DNA of 41,303 nt from an uncultured Pseudomonadota bacterium (GTDB lineage Bacteria > Pseudomonadota > Alphaproteobacteria > RF32 > CAG-239). Made by a program: the position numbers and the translations under genes. The notes beneath the pieces are model-generated. The model saw only the letters and a list, made by a program, of their open reading frames with translations. It was not told where the DNA came from and did no database searches. Of this stretch, positions 8,494-16,272 are shown piece by piece. The DNA is taken from contig CACWQS010000009.1 of the NCBI GenBank assembly GCA_902763155.1, positions 30,707-72,009 on the forward strand, written 5' to 3'. The stretch's first letter is position 1. Each line of letters opens with the position of its first letter.

Positions 8494-8581
8494 AAGCGGC
8501 TCCTCGTAAATCAATTATATACTTTTAGTAATCCCAAACCGAGCAAATGTCAAGAATGGCGCAATTATGATTATTTTAATC

Positions 8582-8614
8582 TTGATTTTTAGCAAAAATT
8601 CGCTAATGTTAGCG
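8582..8614 (+). promoter_or_regulatory. Promoter with palindromic operator over the -10 box
   Basis: TTGATT (8582-8587), 16 bases, TAATGT (8604-8609) form a plausible promoter for the gene at 8640. The perfect palindrome CGCTAATGTTAGCG (8601-8614) covers the -10 box, where a repressor would block polymerase. No regulator gene is adjacent. Confidence 0.4.
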
Positions 8615-8639
8615 TAAGTAATTAACAAAGGAGAACAAG

Positions 8640-9221
8640 ATGCTGATTTTAGCAACGTTATTTGGATTGGTTTTATATAGTATTCCGGCTATGGCAAATC
8701 CGGCTTGTGCGGTATGCACGGTTGGTGTGGTGGCCGGCCTCGGTGTGGCGCGCCAACTTGGTGTAGATGACGGCGTCGTGGCAATTTGGTCGGGTGCACT
8801 GTTGGCTTTGCTCGGATATTGGACTATTTTGTGGTTCGATAAAAAAGGCTGGAATTTTGCGTTGCGTAATCCGTTTATTATGGCTTTGTCTTTAGCGGTT
8901 ATCGGTGGTGTTTATGTTAAAGACTTGGTTTATACCCCGAAACCGATATTGATTTTCTATATGGATCCGTTTTTGTTTTGCGCATTGTTGGGTGCGCTGA
9001 TTTTGATATACAGTTCGGTGTTTTATCAATGGATGAAGGCAAAGAACGGTGGTCATGCCCATTTTCCGTTTGAAAAAGTAGTGTTGCCGATAGCGGCTTT
9101 GGCTTTAGCCAGTTGGGCGGTTGATTATCTGCAAATTTGCCAACCGGCAGAAGGAAGCGAAGTAGCGGCTGTTTCAACCATTCCGGCAGACGGCTCGGAT
9201 ATTTACGACTTCGGCGAATAG
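8640..9221 (+). CDS. Conserved-looking multipass membrane protein, unknown function
   Basis: 193 residues with a strong ribosome binding site (AAAGGAG). A signal-like first helix (LILATLFGLVLYSIPAMA) is followed by NPACAVCTVGVVAGLGVAR, which holds a CxxC pair, and then about four more membrane segments (roughly 45-65, 78-95, 105-128 and 143-160). The tail is acidic and polar (DGSDIYDFGE). The CxxC beside the membrane could bind metal or be redox-active; this is inference. I do not recognise the family with certainty. It stands alone, with a palindrome in its promoter. Confidence 0.6.
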   Translation: MLILATLFGLVLYSIPAMANPACAVCTVGVVAGLGVARQLGVDDGVVAIWSGALLALLGYWTILWFDKKGWNFALRNPFIMALSLAVIGGVYVKDLVYTPKPILIFYMDPFLFCALLGALILIYSSVFYQWMKAKNGGHAHFPFEKVVLPIAALALASWAVDYLQICQPAEGSEVAAVSTIPADGSDIYDFGE

Positions 9222-9319
9222 TTTTTATTATGTCATTATTGCTTTTATGCTTTCCATGTCATAGACACGTTTCACGTCATTACGAGCTTGTTTGGTGCAT
9301 TAGATTGCGCCAGCAATAG

Positions 9320-9351
9320 GTTTCTTCAGCGCTTTAGCGATAAGAAGAAAC
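9320..9351 (+). repeat. Structured repeat, short variant (copy 4)
   Basis: GTTTCTTC (9320-9327) pairs with GAAGAAAC (9344-9351); the loop contains GCGCTTTAG, the same loop core found in the other copies. It is the most reduced member of the family. Confidence 0.5.
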
Positions 9352-9370
9352 GCAGCAAACTTCGCGTGGT

Positions 9371-9486
9371 AATCCAGAATCTATAAGGCTATATTATACT
9401 GGATTATCACGCAAATTGAAAATGGATTTTTCTTGCGCTTTAGGCTTGGAAAAATCAGCCTATTTCATAGGCTTAGCATTTTCAAT
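9371..9486 (+). repeat. Structured repeat, long variant (copy 1)
   Basis: Stems, in order: AATCCAG (9371-9377) with CTGGATT (9399-9405); ATTGAAAATG (9415-9424) with CATTTTCAAT (9477-9486); inside it GATTTTTC with GAAAAATC around a TTGCGCTTTAGGCTTG loop; then AGCCTA (9457-9462) with TAGGCT (9468-9473). A homologous inverted copy lies at 18341-18455, and its differences keep the stems paired. Confidence 0.75.
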
Positions 9487-9722
9487 AGTTCATAATGACG
9501 TTGAAAAAAAGCTCGTAATGACGTTATTTCCCTTGTCATACTCGAGCGTAGCGAGGGTATCTCAGGCCTCAATACGGGGTTTGCAATATTAACAAGAATT
9601 TCTTACCGTTTTTGCCGAATCAGTATTTGTTGCCTTAGATCCCCTCCTTCGTTAACACTCAGTCGAGGATAACAGAGAATGATGGAAAGCTCGCAATGAC
9701 CTACATTATTTTCATTTAAAAA

Positions 9723-9771
9723 AAGGGAAGCCCACCTCGACGAGGTGGGACTTTGAGGTGGGCTTTACCTA
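9723..9771 (-). terminator. Terminator of the secreted-protein gene at 9776
   Basis: Read on the minus strand, AAGCCCACCTC and GAGGTGGGCTT pair over eleven bases, with an inner alternative CCCACCTCG/CGAGGTGGG, followed by CCCTTTTTTT. It is unusually GC-rich for this genome, like the gene it follows. Confidence 0.85.
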
Positions 9772-9775
9772 AGTC

Positions 9776-10486
9776 TTAACCGTTAATGAAACGACGGTTA
9801 GTAACTCGGCTATGCCCTTTCTTTGGCGCTGTGCGCGCCTTGGCGGCCATCCTTTCGGCTTTACTCTGACCTCCGCGGATGCGGAAGCCGGTATTACCAT
9901 CAGCAGAGGCAGTTTCCTGCTTACTGAAATCGGGCGCACCAAATGCGGTCTGAGCTGTCTCGGCCGGAGCCTCGAACTTCGGACGCGTGTACTCCTCGTT
10001 GAATGAGAAGTAGTGCTTTGCATCCTTTTTGGTCAGGAGCTGGTAGTCCTCTACCGTCCTACACTCCTCTCCATTGTCGAAGTTGACCTCGGTCCAGCAG
10101 ACTGACTGTCCGGCAATACCGTCGAGCCAGAAGTTGTCGCGGCTGATGAACTGCCTCGTCAGCTTCTGCTCATACTTGTTCAGCTCAACTGTAACAAGTA
10201 TTCTTCCGGTAGAGTCAGCCTTAGCCTCGACGAAGCGTCCCATCAGACGTGTTGCCCATGCTGGCTCGACGATGTATTCGCCGTAGCCGGGAACCTGCAT
10301 CTGCAGACAGGTCTTGTTGGCCACTGTGTCCGTAAGGGCACGAAACTCCACACCGTTCTTGTCGCCATTAACTTGAGAGGCTGAATGATAATTATAAGCA
10401 CTCTCGTTCATTCCCTCTGCGCAAGTAATTTGCGCGGTGACAAATAGCATTGCTACTACTGTCACAAATTTTCTCATTTTTGCCAT
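9776..10486 (-). CDS. Secreted protein of unknown function, Bacteroidota-like
   Basis: 236 residues (an internal ATG three codons later is also possible). A signal peptide (KFVTVVAMLFVTAQITCAEG) leads a domain with VPGYGEYIVEPAWATRLMGR, ILVTVELNKYEQKLTRQF and FWLDGIAGQSVCWTEV; the C-terminal 60 residues are low-complexity and basic (KAERMAAKARTAPKKGHSR). The style recalls Bacteroidota (Prevotella-type) exported proteins, where a short conserved 'transport and degradation' type sequence ends in disorder; I cannot name a family. Codon use is more GC-rich than the neighbours and there is no Shine-Dalgarno sequence, only AAGTTTTTAAGAA, as is common in Bacteroidota. It has its own promoter far upstream (10776-10804) and a private terminator, so it is a self-contained, probably transferred unit. 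Confidence 0.65.
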   Translation of the reverse strand: MAKMRKFVTVVAMLFVTAQITCAEGMNESAYNYHSASQVNGDKNGVEFRALTDTVANKTCLQMQVPGYGEYIVEPAWATRLMGRFVEAKADSTGRILVTVELNKYEQKLTRQFISRDNFWLDGIAGQSVCWTEVNFDNGEECRTVEDYQLLTKKDAKHYFSFNEEYTRPKFEAPAETAQTAFGAPDFSKQETASADGNTGFRIRGGQSKAERMAAKARTAPKKGHSRVTNRRFING

Positions 10487-10769
10487 TTCTTAAAAACTTT
10501 TATGTCCCCACCGGTCGCTTTCGCTTTGGCACACGGGGACGGGGTTTAACATAAATTTCACCATAAATAGCAGCTGTTTCGTCTTGTCCAATCTTTCACA
10601 AGATAACAATCACCCACAGCTGCCATAGTTCAATGAAGTTTTACAGATAAGTTGTTGCTCGTATCTCCCGACAAAAACAACACCCCTTTTAAGCTAAATG
10701 GCAGTAAAAAGAAAACATACATAATATATGTAAAATCCTTAACAACTGCCATAATAATTTTTTTAATTC
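10487..10769 (-). promoter_or_regulatory. Long structured 5' leader of the gene at 9776
   Basis: Between the promoter and ATG 10486 lie about 280 transcribed bases. Visible pairings include GTCCCC with GGGGAC (around 10505-10550) just before the start, and GCAGCTGT with ACAGCTGC about 45 bases apart (around 10568-10621). A 40-codon open frame occupies the first part. This could be a regulatory leader; no known riboswitch is recognisable. Confidence 0.4.
10630..10752 (-). CDS. Possible 40-residue leader peptide or small membrane protein
   Basis: An ATG-to-TGA frame of 41 codons starts 17 bases after the predicted transcription start and ends about 145 bases before the secreted-protein gene. 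The peptide has a hydrophobic centre (FTYIMYVFFLLPFSLKGVLF, residues 7-26) and a polar tail, so it would fit one membrane span. It has no Shine-Dalgarno sequence. It may be a real small protein, a regulatory upstream frame, or chance. Confidence 0.3.
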   Translation of the reverse strand: MAVVKDFTYIMYVFFLLPFSLKGVLFLSGDTSNNLSVKLH

Positions 10770-10775
10770 AACGTT

Positions 10776-10804
10776 ATAATAGCACGCTTTTTGATGTATT
10801 GCAA
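10776..10804 (-). promoter_or_regulatory. Promoter for the long leader and secreted-protein gene
   Basis: Minus strand: TTGCAA (10799-10804), 17-base spacer, TATTAT (10776-10781). This is a housekeeping sigma-70 type promoter like those of the core genes, and not the TTTG/TAnnTTTG form of Bacteroidota, so the putative import uses host signals. Confidence 0.6.
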
Positions 10805-10842
10805 GCACTTTTTTTGTCGATTCGAAATAATTTTATTTACCT

Positions 10843-10884
10843 GTGTCATACTGAGGAGCTTTGCAAAAGCGACGTCAGTACGAC
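10843..10884 (-). terminator. Imperfect palindrome after recR, likely terminator or dispersed repeat
   Basis: TGTC-TACTGA at the left pairs with TCAGTA-GACA at the right (10843-10884), with AGC/GC and TTTGCAAAA inside. It belongs to the common TCATACTGAGG-type dispersed repeat and lies directly downstream of recR on the minus strand. A poly-T tail is weak, so termination is only likely. Confidence 0.4.
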
Positions 10885-10906
10885 AGATGGCGGTTGTGTT
10901 TCTCGA

Positions 10907-11500
10907 TTAAATTTCTTTTCTGGCGGAGAGGGCAAGCTGGATGGTGCCGTCGTCCATATAGTCAAGCTCGGCGCCCATCGGAATCCCTTGCGCCAGCGTG
11001 GTTACCTTAACCGGCATTTCTTTCAAGCGCGACAGCAGATAGTGCGCCGTAATCTGTCCGTCTATCGTTGCCGGAAGCGCCAAAATAACTTCTTTTATCA
11101 CACCTTTTTGCAAACGTTTGAATAAGCCGTCAATATTCAAATCATCAGGGGTAATTCCGTCTAATGCCGATAAAATACCGCCTAAAACGTGATATTGCCC
11201 CTTATATAACCCCACGCGTTCCATTGCCCATAAATCAGCAACATCTTGCACTACGCAAACCAATTCGGCATCGCGCGAGGCATCACTGCAAATGCTGCAA
11301 ACTTCTTGCGTATCATAGTTGCCGCAAATCGGACATTCTTTGATATTATCCGCCACTTCTTGCAGGGCGCTTATCAATGCCGGAAAAGTTGTTTCCTTTT
11401 TCTTTAGTAAATGCAGAACAATCCGCCGTGCCGAACGCGTGCCGAGCGCCGGCAATTTGGCGATAATCTTAATCAGTTTATCGATTTCTTTGCTTTGCAC
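10907..11500 (-). CDS. recR: Recombination mediator RecR
   Basis: 197 residues, the normal RecR length. An N-terminal helix-hairpin-helix (LPALGTRSARRIVLHLL) is followed by the C4 zinc finger CPICG...CSIC (Cys56, Cys59, Cys68, Cys71), then a Toprim domain (LVCVVQDVADLWAMER; LALPATIDGQITAHYL) and the C-terminal GIPMGAELDYMDDGTI. RecR works with RecO (and RecF) to load RecA on single-stranded DNA coated with SSB during gap repair. It is the last gene of dnaX-ybaB-recR, ten bases after ybaB, the classic bacterial order. Confidence 0.97.
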   Translation of the reverse strand: MQSKEIDKLIKIIAKLPALGTRSARRIVLHLLKKKETTFPALISALQEVADNIKECPICGNYDTQEVCSICSDASRDAELVCVVQDVADLWAMERVGLYKGQYHVLGGILSALDGITPDDLNIDGLFKRLQKGVIKEVILALPATIDGQITAHYLLSRLKEMPVKVTTLAQGIPMGAELDYMDDGTIQLALSARKEI

Positions 11501-11510
11501 TTTATCTCAC

Positions 11511-11825
11511 CTAAAACGGTAATTTCAAGCCGCCCAAGCCGATGCCGCCGGTAGCCTCTTTCATACCTTCTTCCATCATGGTATCGACTTTTTTGTGGGC
11601 ATCGTTATAGGCCGCCAAAATCAAATCCTCAAGCATTTCGGCATCATCCAAAGCCGACTTGTCAATGCTGATGCTTTTCATTTCTGATTTACCGTTCAAT
11701 ACGATTTTTACCGCATTACCGCCGGCCGAGCCTTCACATTCCTGCGTGCCGAGTTTGGCCTGAGTTTCTTGCATTTTGCGTTGCATCTGTTGTGCTTGCT
11801 TCATAATTCCTTGGATATTTAACAT
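11511..11825 (-). CDS. ybaB: Nucleoid-associated protein YbaB/EbfC
   Basis: 104 residues. The N-terminal helix MLNIQGIMKQAQQMQRKMQE, the central strand region with GNAVKIVLNGKSEMKSISID, and the tail EATGGIGLGGLKLPF are those of the YbaB family. The protein forms tweezer-like dimers that bind DNA. It lies three bases after dnaX and ten bases before recR, in the usual operon, so it is probably cotranslated with both. Confidence 0.95.
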   Translation of the reverse strand: MLNIQGIMKQAQQMQRKMQETQAKLGTQECEGSAGGNAVKIVLNGKSEMKSISIDKSALDDAEMLEDLILAAYNDAHKKVDTMMEEGMKEATGGIGLGGLKLPF

Positions 11826-11828
11826 TTG

Positions 11829-13535
11829 TTATTCCTCATCATCATTATAGTTTTCATACATAGTAGCCGGTGCGCTAAATTCAACGGCCTCCTCATCTTC
11901 GGATTCGGCAATCGCCTTACGAATCATTGTTTCAATTCTAGCACCGTTAAACTCGCTAAGTATAGCACGAACGAGCGGATATTCAGAGATATTTTTCTTA
12001 TCGCCGTTAATCTGTTCGCGTTCCTTATCGGCCAGAGTTTCGCCTAAAGGCTCATAATCTATATCTATCGCCCAATGTGACAGCGTTTCTTCTTCCAAAA
12101 AGCGCTTAAGCCGCGCTACCAAATCTTTATCGGTAGTCACATCAACGGCGATTCGCATTTTACCGTGCGCAAATTCCTTAAAGGTCAATTTGTGCATAAC
12201 GTCAAACAATAACAGCGGTTGTTTTTTGGCAGTCATCAATTTCAGCATATCATCAGTAGAGTTGAGAATTATCGCTTCGCCGTTTTCGGCCAAATCAACC
12301 ACAGCCTGCGCGCCTGCGGAAGCCACCGGAGCAACAATAGTTGTCGTTTTATCTGCTTTAATTATTGCGGATTTTTTTTTTAATTCCTTCAGCAAATCTG
12401 CAGGAGTAGGAAGCGCCGCCGAGTAGGCAATTCGCATCAAAATCATCTCCAAGGCATCTATTTGCACCGCGGCATATTGCAATTCGCTTAAGCCTTTAAT
12501 CAGCATCTGCCAGATTTTGGAAAGAATATTTATCGGCACTACCGATAATTTTTTGCACATTTCACGGTCGTTTTCGCTTAAGGACGAATCATTGATAAAG
12601 TCAGGCAAAATAACGACCTTAGCCAATAAATGCGTAATGTCGATTAAATCTTGCAAAATAATCATCGGCGAAGCACCGTTGGTGTATTGTTGTTGCAAGA
12701 GCTTTAAAGTTTCCGCCACATCGCCTTCAAGCAACTTGCTATATAGCGCAAAAGTTTGTTGTCGGTCGGCAAGTCCCAACATATTTTTTACCGTATCAAC
12801 GGTAATCTTGCCGTTACCGAGCACTATAGCCTGATCAAGCATGGAAAGACCGTCACGAGCCGAGCCGTCTGCTGCCCGCGCCACCAAACGCAAACCCTCA
12901 TCTTCAGCTTCGATTTTTTCGGCTTCCAATACTTTATGGAACAAACTCATCAAAGTTTCAATACTCAAGCGCTCTAAATCAAAACGTTGGCAACGCGACA
13001 ATATTGTTACCGGAACTTTGCGGATTTCGGTAGTGGCAAAAATAAATTTAACATGCGCCGGCGGTTCTTCCAATGTCTTCAACAGAGCGTTGAATGCACT
13101 CTTGGAAAGCATGTGAACTTCATCAATGATATAAACTTTATAACGCGCACTTACCGGCTTGTAGCGCACCCCGTCCAAAATTTCGCGCATATCGTCAACG
13201 CCGGTTTTCGAAGCAGCATCAAGTTCAATTACGTCGATATGGCGGTCTGCAGCGATAGCTTTACAATTTTCACATTCTCCGCACGGATGAATGGTCGGGC
13301 CTCCTGTACCATCCGAACCGATACAATTTATGGCACGCGCAATCAGTCGAGCCGTGGTGGTTTTTCCCACTCCGCGGATGCCGGTCAAAATATAGGCGTG
13401 ATGCAGACGATTATTGGCAATGGCATTGGTCAGCGTTTGCACCAGAGCATCTTGCCCGAGCAAATCTTCAAAGCGCTGCGGACGATATTTCCGCGCCAAT
13501 GCAATATACTGATTATTATTTTCCGTTTCTGCCAT
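11829..13535 (-). CDS. dnaX: DNA polymerase III tau (and possibly gamma) subunit
   Basis: 568 residues from ATG 13535 (MAETENNNQ); the longer frame starts with a TTG lacking better support. The clamp-loader AAA+ ATPase shows YIALARKYRPQRFEDLLGQ, Walker A GIRGVGKTT, the zinc module CGECENCKAI, Walker B IDEVHMLS, ATTEIRKVP and the sensor region DGSARDGLSMLDQAI. Domain III ends near MRIAYSAALPTPADLL, and a tau-specific C-terminal part with an acidic tail follows. Right after domain III the minus strand has ten A in a row (12372-12381); slippage either way meets a stop within a few codons, giving a gamma-like protein of about 390 residues. First gene of dnaX-ybaB-recR, behind the SRP RNA. Confidence 0.96.
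   Translation of the reverse strand: MAETENNNQYIALARKYRPQRFEDLLGQDALVQTLTNAIANNRLHHAYILTGIRGVGKTTTARLIARAINCIGSDGTGGPTIHPCGECENCKAIAADRHIDVIELDAASKTGVDDMREILDGVRYKPVSARYKVYIIDEVHMLSKSAFNALLKTLEEPPAHVKFIFATTEIRKVPVTILSRCQRFDLERLSIETLMSLFHKVLEAEKIEAEDEGLRLVARAADGSARDGLSMLDQAIVLGNGKITVDTVKNMLGLADRQQTFALYSKLLEGDVAETLKLLQQQYTNGASPMIILQDLIDITHLLAKVVILPDFINDSSLSENDREMCKKLSVVPINILSKIWQMLIKGLSELQYAAVQIDALEMILMRIAYSAALPTPADLLKELKKKSAIIKADKTTTIVAPVASAGAQAVVDLAENGEAIILNSTDDMLKLMTAKKQPLLLFDVMHKLTFKEFAHGKMRIAVDVTTDKDLVARLKRFLEEETLSHWAIDIDYEPLGETLADKEREQINGDKKNISEYPLVRAILSEFNGARIETMIRKAIAESEDEEAVEFSAPATMYENYNDDEE
12372..12381 (-). other. A10 slippage site in dnaX
   Basis: The coding strand reads GAATT, ten A, TCCGC. 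In frame 0 this is Leu-Lys-Lys-Lys-Ser. One extra A gives ATC CGC AAT AAT TAA; one fewer gives AAT CCG CAA TAA. Both end at once, exactly at the border between the clamp-loader core and the tau extension. Confidence 0.6.
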
Positions 13536-13562
13536 CTTTTCGTCTTTATCCAAATTCAAGGC

Positions 13563-13648
13563 GAAGGGACACAGACCTTAAAAATACCGTTACGGCTGCT
13601 TTTTTCCAAACCTGACCGAGTTGGCGGTTTTTTAACCCTGAGCCCTTC
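13563..13648 (-). ncRNA. ffs: Signal recognition particle RNA (4.5S type)
   Basis: On the minus strand the universally conserved SRP domain IV core is present: GGTCAGGTTTGGAAAAAAGC followed by AGCC, close to the E. coli core GGTCAGGTCCGGAAGGAAGC. The ends pair: GAAGGG (minus-strand 5' end, complement of 13643-13648) with CCCTTC (complement of 13563-13568), giving an RNA of about 86 bases. It binds Ffh to target membrane proteins. It sits just before dnaX, a known position for ffs. A promoter TTGCAA (13685-13690) with an AT-rich -10 (TTTATA) lies directly upstream. Confidence 0.9.
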
Positions 13649-13703
13649 ATAAACTTTCTTTATAAAAATGCAATTTTCCTGCTTTTGCAAGTAAAAAATG
13701 CAC

Positions 13704-15011
13704 TTATTGCATAGTATTTATCGCTGCTCGCACAGTTTCGGCATCTTTACCGTAAATCTGCGGCATTGTTACGTAGCCGTTGTTTTCCGGCATATAGCCG
13801 TAAGCATTTACGCTACCATAAAATTGTTGCATCGCCGCTTCCAAAAGTTGCGGTCCTTCGGCTGTTATTTTTACCACATCAAGTCCGTGTTCATTCAGCC
13901 CGTTAGGCAAAATTCTAAATGCTCCGCTCATACCGCTGAAACCTTCGTTACGGGTTATTTCTTCGTTCAAATCATCTCTGTTACCGTGGGACAAGATAGA
14001 AGCCATAGTTACGGCATCATAAGCATAAATTCCCAAACTATGCGGGCGACTTCCAAAAAGTTCACTATATTTTTGATTAAAGTCTTCTATTCGGCTCAGT
14101 GGCATAACCGGATACACAGCCCCATAAAGCTCGGTTTCTTTGCTCAAACCTGTATTAGCCCAGACTGAAGTTCCCATAAACAGTACATCCGGTGCCGAAA
14201 CATCATAATAACTGAACATACTGGTAATTGCTTTTAAGCGGTTACCGAATTCCGGCACCAAGAGGGCATCAAAACCGACATCACCGCCGGAGCGCGAAGC
14301 AATCATAGAAGTTACCAAACCGCCGAAATCCATTGCCGTAGGAGAATAAAATCCGACTTTGGTAATTTCTACGCCATATTTTTGTCCGGCTTTTAGCAGC
14401 GACTTGAACATATTTATTCCGCTCTGATTATCAGGCAAAACCGCGGCTAAGCGTCTGCGCCCTTGGTCTGATGAATAGCGCACTATGCGTTTAATTTGAT
14501 CATCACTTAATAAACCTATAGAATATACACCTTCTTGCAAGACATTAGGCGAGGTGGAAAAAGAAACCACCGGCACGTTTTTGGAAAGCGCTTCATTACT
14601 TATGGCAACTACTTCTTCAGCCTTAAGCGGTCCCAAAATCAAATCACTTTTGGCATTGAGAGCATTTTCGAATGCGACACGTGCGCCGCTTCCGGTGCCT
14701 TTGGTATCATAAAATTGCACTACTAAATTATTATTGTTAATATCGCCAACTGCCATCATTGCGGCATTTTTCATACTTTCTCCCACGCCGGAGTCATTAC
14801 CGCTCAGCGGAAGCAACATTGCTACCCTGAAACTGTTTTGGTTACCTAAATCAACATGCGAATAATCGGTTGAGCTAACCCCGGATTCTGCCGGTGTACC
14901 ATAACTTGAACCGAAATGTTGTCCCCAAAAGGCTTGCGAATGCGACTGCTGCAAAAAACTGCAACCGCAAATCAACAGACAAAGCAAAAGAGCATTTATT
15001 TTTTTAAACAC
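13704..15011 (-). CDS. LpoA-like penicillin-binding protein activator, lipoprotein
   Basis: 435 residues. Start GTG 15011 is chosen because GAGGA lies nine bases upstream; TTG 15017 would be too close to it. A lipoprotein signal (INALLLCLLICGC) puts the mature Cys near residue 16. The rest is a type I periplasmic binding fold (FRVAMLLPLSGNDSGVGESM, LILGPLKAEEVVAISNEAL, VPVVSFSTSP, GIYAYDAVTMASIL) as in the LppC/LpoA C-terminal domain. LpoA in enterobacteria activates PBP1A from the outer membrane. The LpoA-specific TPR domain is absent, so this is the short form. The divergent neighbours rsmI and yraN repeat the E. coli order, which supports the call. Confidence 0.85.
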   Translation of the reverse strand: MFKKINALLLCLLICGCSFLQQSHSQAFWGQHFGSSYGTPAESGVSSTDYSHVDLGNQNSFRVAMLLPLSGNDSGVGESMKNAAMMAVGDINNNNLVVQFYDTKGTGSGARVAFENALNAKSDLILGPLKAEEVVAISNEALSKNVPVVSFSTSPNVLQEGVYSIGLLSDDQIKRIVRYSSDQGRRRLAAVLPDNQSGINMFKSLLKAGQKYGVEITKVGFYSPTAMDFGGLVTSMIASRSGGDVGFDALLVPEFGNRLKAITSMFSYYDVSAPDVLFMGTSVWANTGLSKETELYGAVYPVMPLSRIEDFNQKYSELFGSRPHSLGIYAYDAVTMASILSHGNRDDLNEEITRNEGFSGMSGAFRILPNGLNEHGLDVVKITAEGPQLLEAAMQQFYGSVNAYGYMPENNGYVTMPQIYGKDAETVRAAINTMQ

Positions 15012-15089
15012 TTGCAATTTTCCTCAAAATATTAAAATATATATTTTATATAATGTAATTTGAATTTTGTAAAGTTAAAGTTTAAGAAA

Positions 15090-15938
15090 ATGTTGAACAG
15101 CGGTTTATATATTATCGCCACGCCAATCGGTAATTTGCAGGATATTTCAATGCGTGCAGTTGAGGTTTTGCGTGAGGTTGAAGTAGTGGCGTGCGAAGAT
15201 ACTCGCGTTAGTAAAAAGTTATTTTCACTGTTGGGAATTTCGCTCAATAAGCGTTTTATAACTTACGAAGACCACAACGAAGCCGATACGGCACAGAAAA
15301 TTATTGATATCATCAATTCCGGTCAAGCGGTGGCGCTTGTCAGTGATGCCGGTTCGCCGCTGATTTCCGATCCCGGATATAAGCTGGTGCGCCAATGCCG
15401 AGAACAAGGTGTTTATGTCACGGCGCTTCCGGGAGCTTGCGCTGTGATCACGGCTTTGCAACTTTCGGGATTGCCGACTAATCGCTTTATGTTTGCGGGC
15501 TTTATTCCTAATAAAGACAAAGCACGGCAAGAACTTTTTACCGAATTGGCGCCGATAAATACAACACTCATTTTTTATGAAACCGCACCGCGCTTATTAA
15601 AAACGCTTAACCAAGCGGAACAGATTTTTACCGGTCGGGAAATTGCCGTGGTGCGTGAACTGACCAAAATGTATGAGGAAGCGGTTTGCGGCAGTTTTGC
15701 CGATGTTATCGAGCATTTTTCGGAAAATGAACCGAAGGGCGAATTTGTGTTGGTAATTGCCCCGCCTACCGAGCAAGAAAATTTGACGTTGCAAGATATT
15801 CGCCCGCAACTCATCAGTCGTTTGCAGCAAACTTCGCTGAAAACGGCGGTCAAAGAAATTTGTGAACAATATAACATGAACAAGAATGATGTCTATGCTT
15901 TTGCCTTGGAACTTAAAAACGAATTATCTGCGCGGTAA
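15090..15938 (+). CDS. rsmI: 16S rRNA (cytidine-2'-O)-methyltransferase RsmI
   Basis: 282 residues from ATG 15090. The signature GLYIIATPIGNLQDIS at the N-terminus, then VACEDTRVSKKLF, ALVSDAGSPLISDPGYKLV, VTALPGACAVITALQLSGLP, FAGFIPNK and the FYETAPRL and VVRELTKMYEE blocks define the family. With S-adenosylmethionine it methylates the ribose of C1402 of 16S rRNA; with RsmH this tunes the P site. It is divergent from the LpoA-like gene and its end overlaps yraN by about 50 bases. Confidence 0.97.
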   Translation: MLNSGLYIIATPIGNLQDISMRAVEVLREVEVVACEDTRVSKKLFSLLGISLNKRFITYEDHNEADTAQKIIDIINSGQAVALVSDAGSPLISDPGYKLVRQCREQGVYVTALPGACAVITALQLSGLPTNRFMFAGFIPNKDKARQELFTELAPINTTLIFYETAPRLLKTLNQAEQIFTGREIAVVRELTKMYEEAVCGSFADVIEHFSENEPKGEFVLVIAPPTEQENLTLQDIRPQLISRLQQTSLKTAVKEICEQYNMNKNDVYAFALELKNELSAR

Positions 15939-16272
15939 GTGGTCCGAATTTTTGGCGCGAACTTATTTGCGTCTGCACGGCTATCGTATTTTGGCGCGAA
16001 ACTATATTAAAGGGCGCGGTGTTTATGCCGGCGAGCTGGATATTGTGGCGCAAAAAGGACGGACGCTTGTTTTTGTGGAAGTTAAACAACGCCAACGTTT
16101 GGAACAGGCTTTTTATGCCATTACACCCAAACAGCGTGAACGGATTATTTATGGTGCACAAAATTTCATAAAGTTTAATCCCCAGTATCAGGGGTATGAT
16201 GTGCGGTTTGACGCCGTATTTATTTGCTTGCCGTTCACAGTGAAGCATATTGCCAATGCGTGGAGTTTATAA
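15886..16272 (+). CDS. yraN: UPF0102 family protein YraN
   Basis: 128 residues; ATG 15886 or 15895 are both possible. It has the UPF0102 pattern: GKWSEFLARTYLRLHGYRIL, then AGELDIVAQ and LVFVEVKQR, a PD-(D/E)xK-like nuclease core, and YDVRFDAVFI near the C-terminus. The cellular role of YraN is not established. It follows rsmI with a long overlap, so translation is coupled. Its stop and that of the convergent gene share the six bases TTATAA (16267-16272). Confidence 0.92.
   Translation: MMSMLLPWNLKTNYLRGKWSEFLARTYLRLHGYRILARNYIKGRGVYAGELDIVAQKGRTLVFVEVKQRQRLEQAFYAITPKQRERIIYGAQNFIKFNPQYQGYDVRFDAVFICLPFTVKHIANAWSL

Larger units (their letters stand above)
9222..9722. repeat. Intergenic repeat region with structured repeats
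   Basis: About 500 bases without a gene. It holds two members of a structured repeat family (9320-9351 and 9371-9486) and several copies of a short motif, AAGCTCGTAATGACGT or its complement (about 9275-9290, 9510-9525 and, degenerate, 9688-9700). It also has pieces resembling the widespread TCATnCTGAG...GAGGGTATCTC dispersed repeat (9537-9570 and 9645-9685). No open frame here looks coding. Confidence 0.6.

Noticed and set aside
10652..11125. 157-codon plus-strand frame crossing the end of recR
   Set aside because: It crosses the antisense promoter and the end of recR and shows no protein family features.
13698..14168. 156-codon plus-strand frame opposite the LpoA-like gene
   Set aside because: It lies fully antisense to a well-recognised protein, has odd composition and no ribosome binding site.
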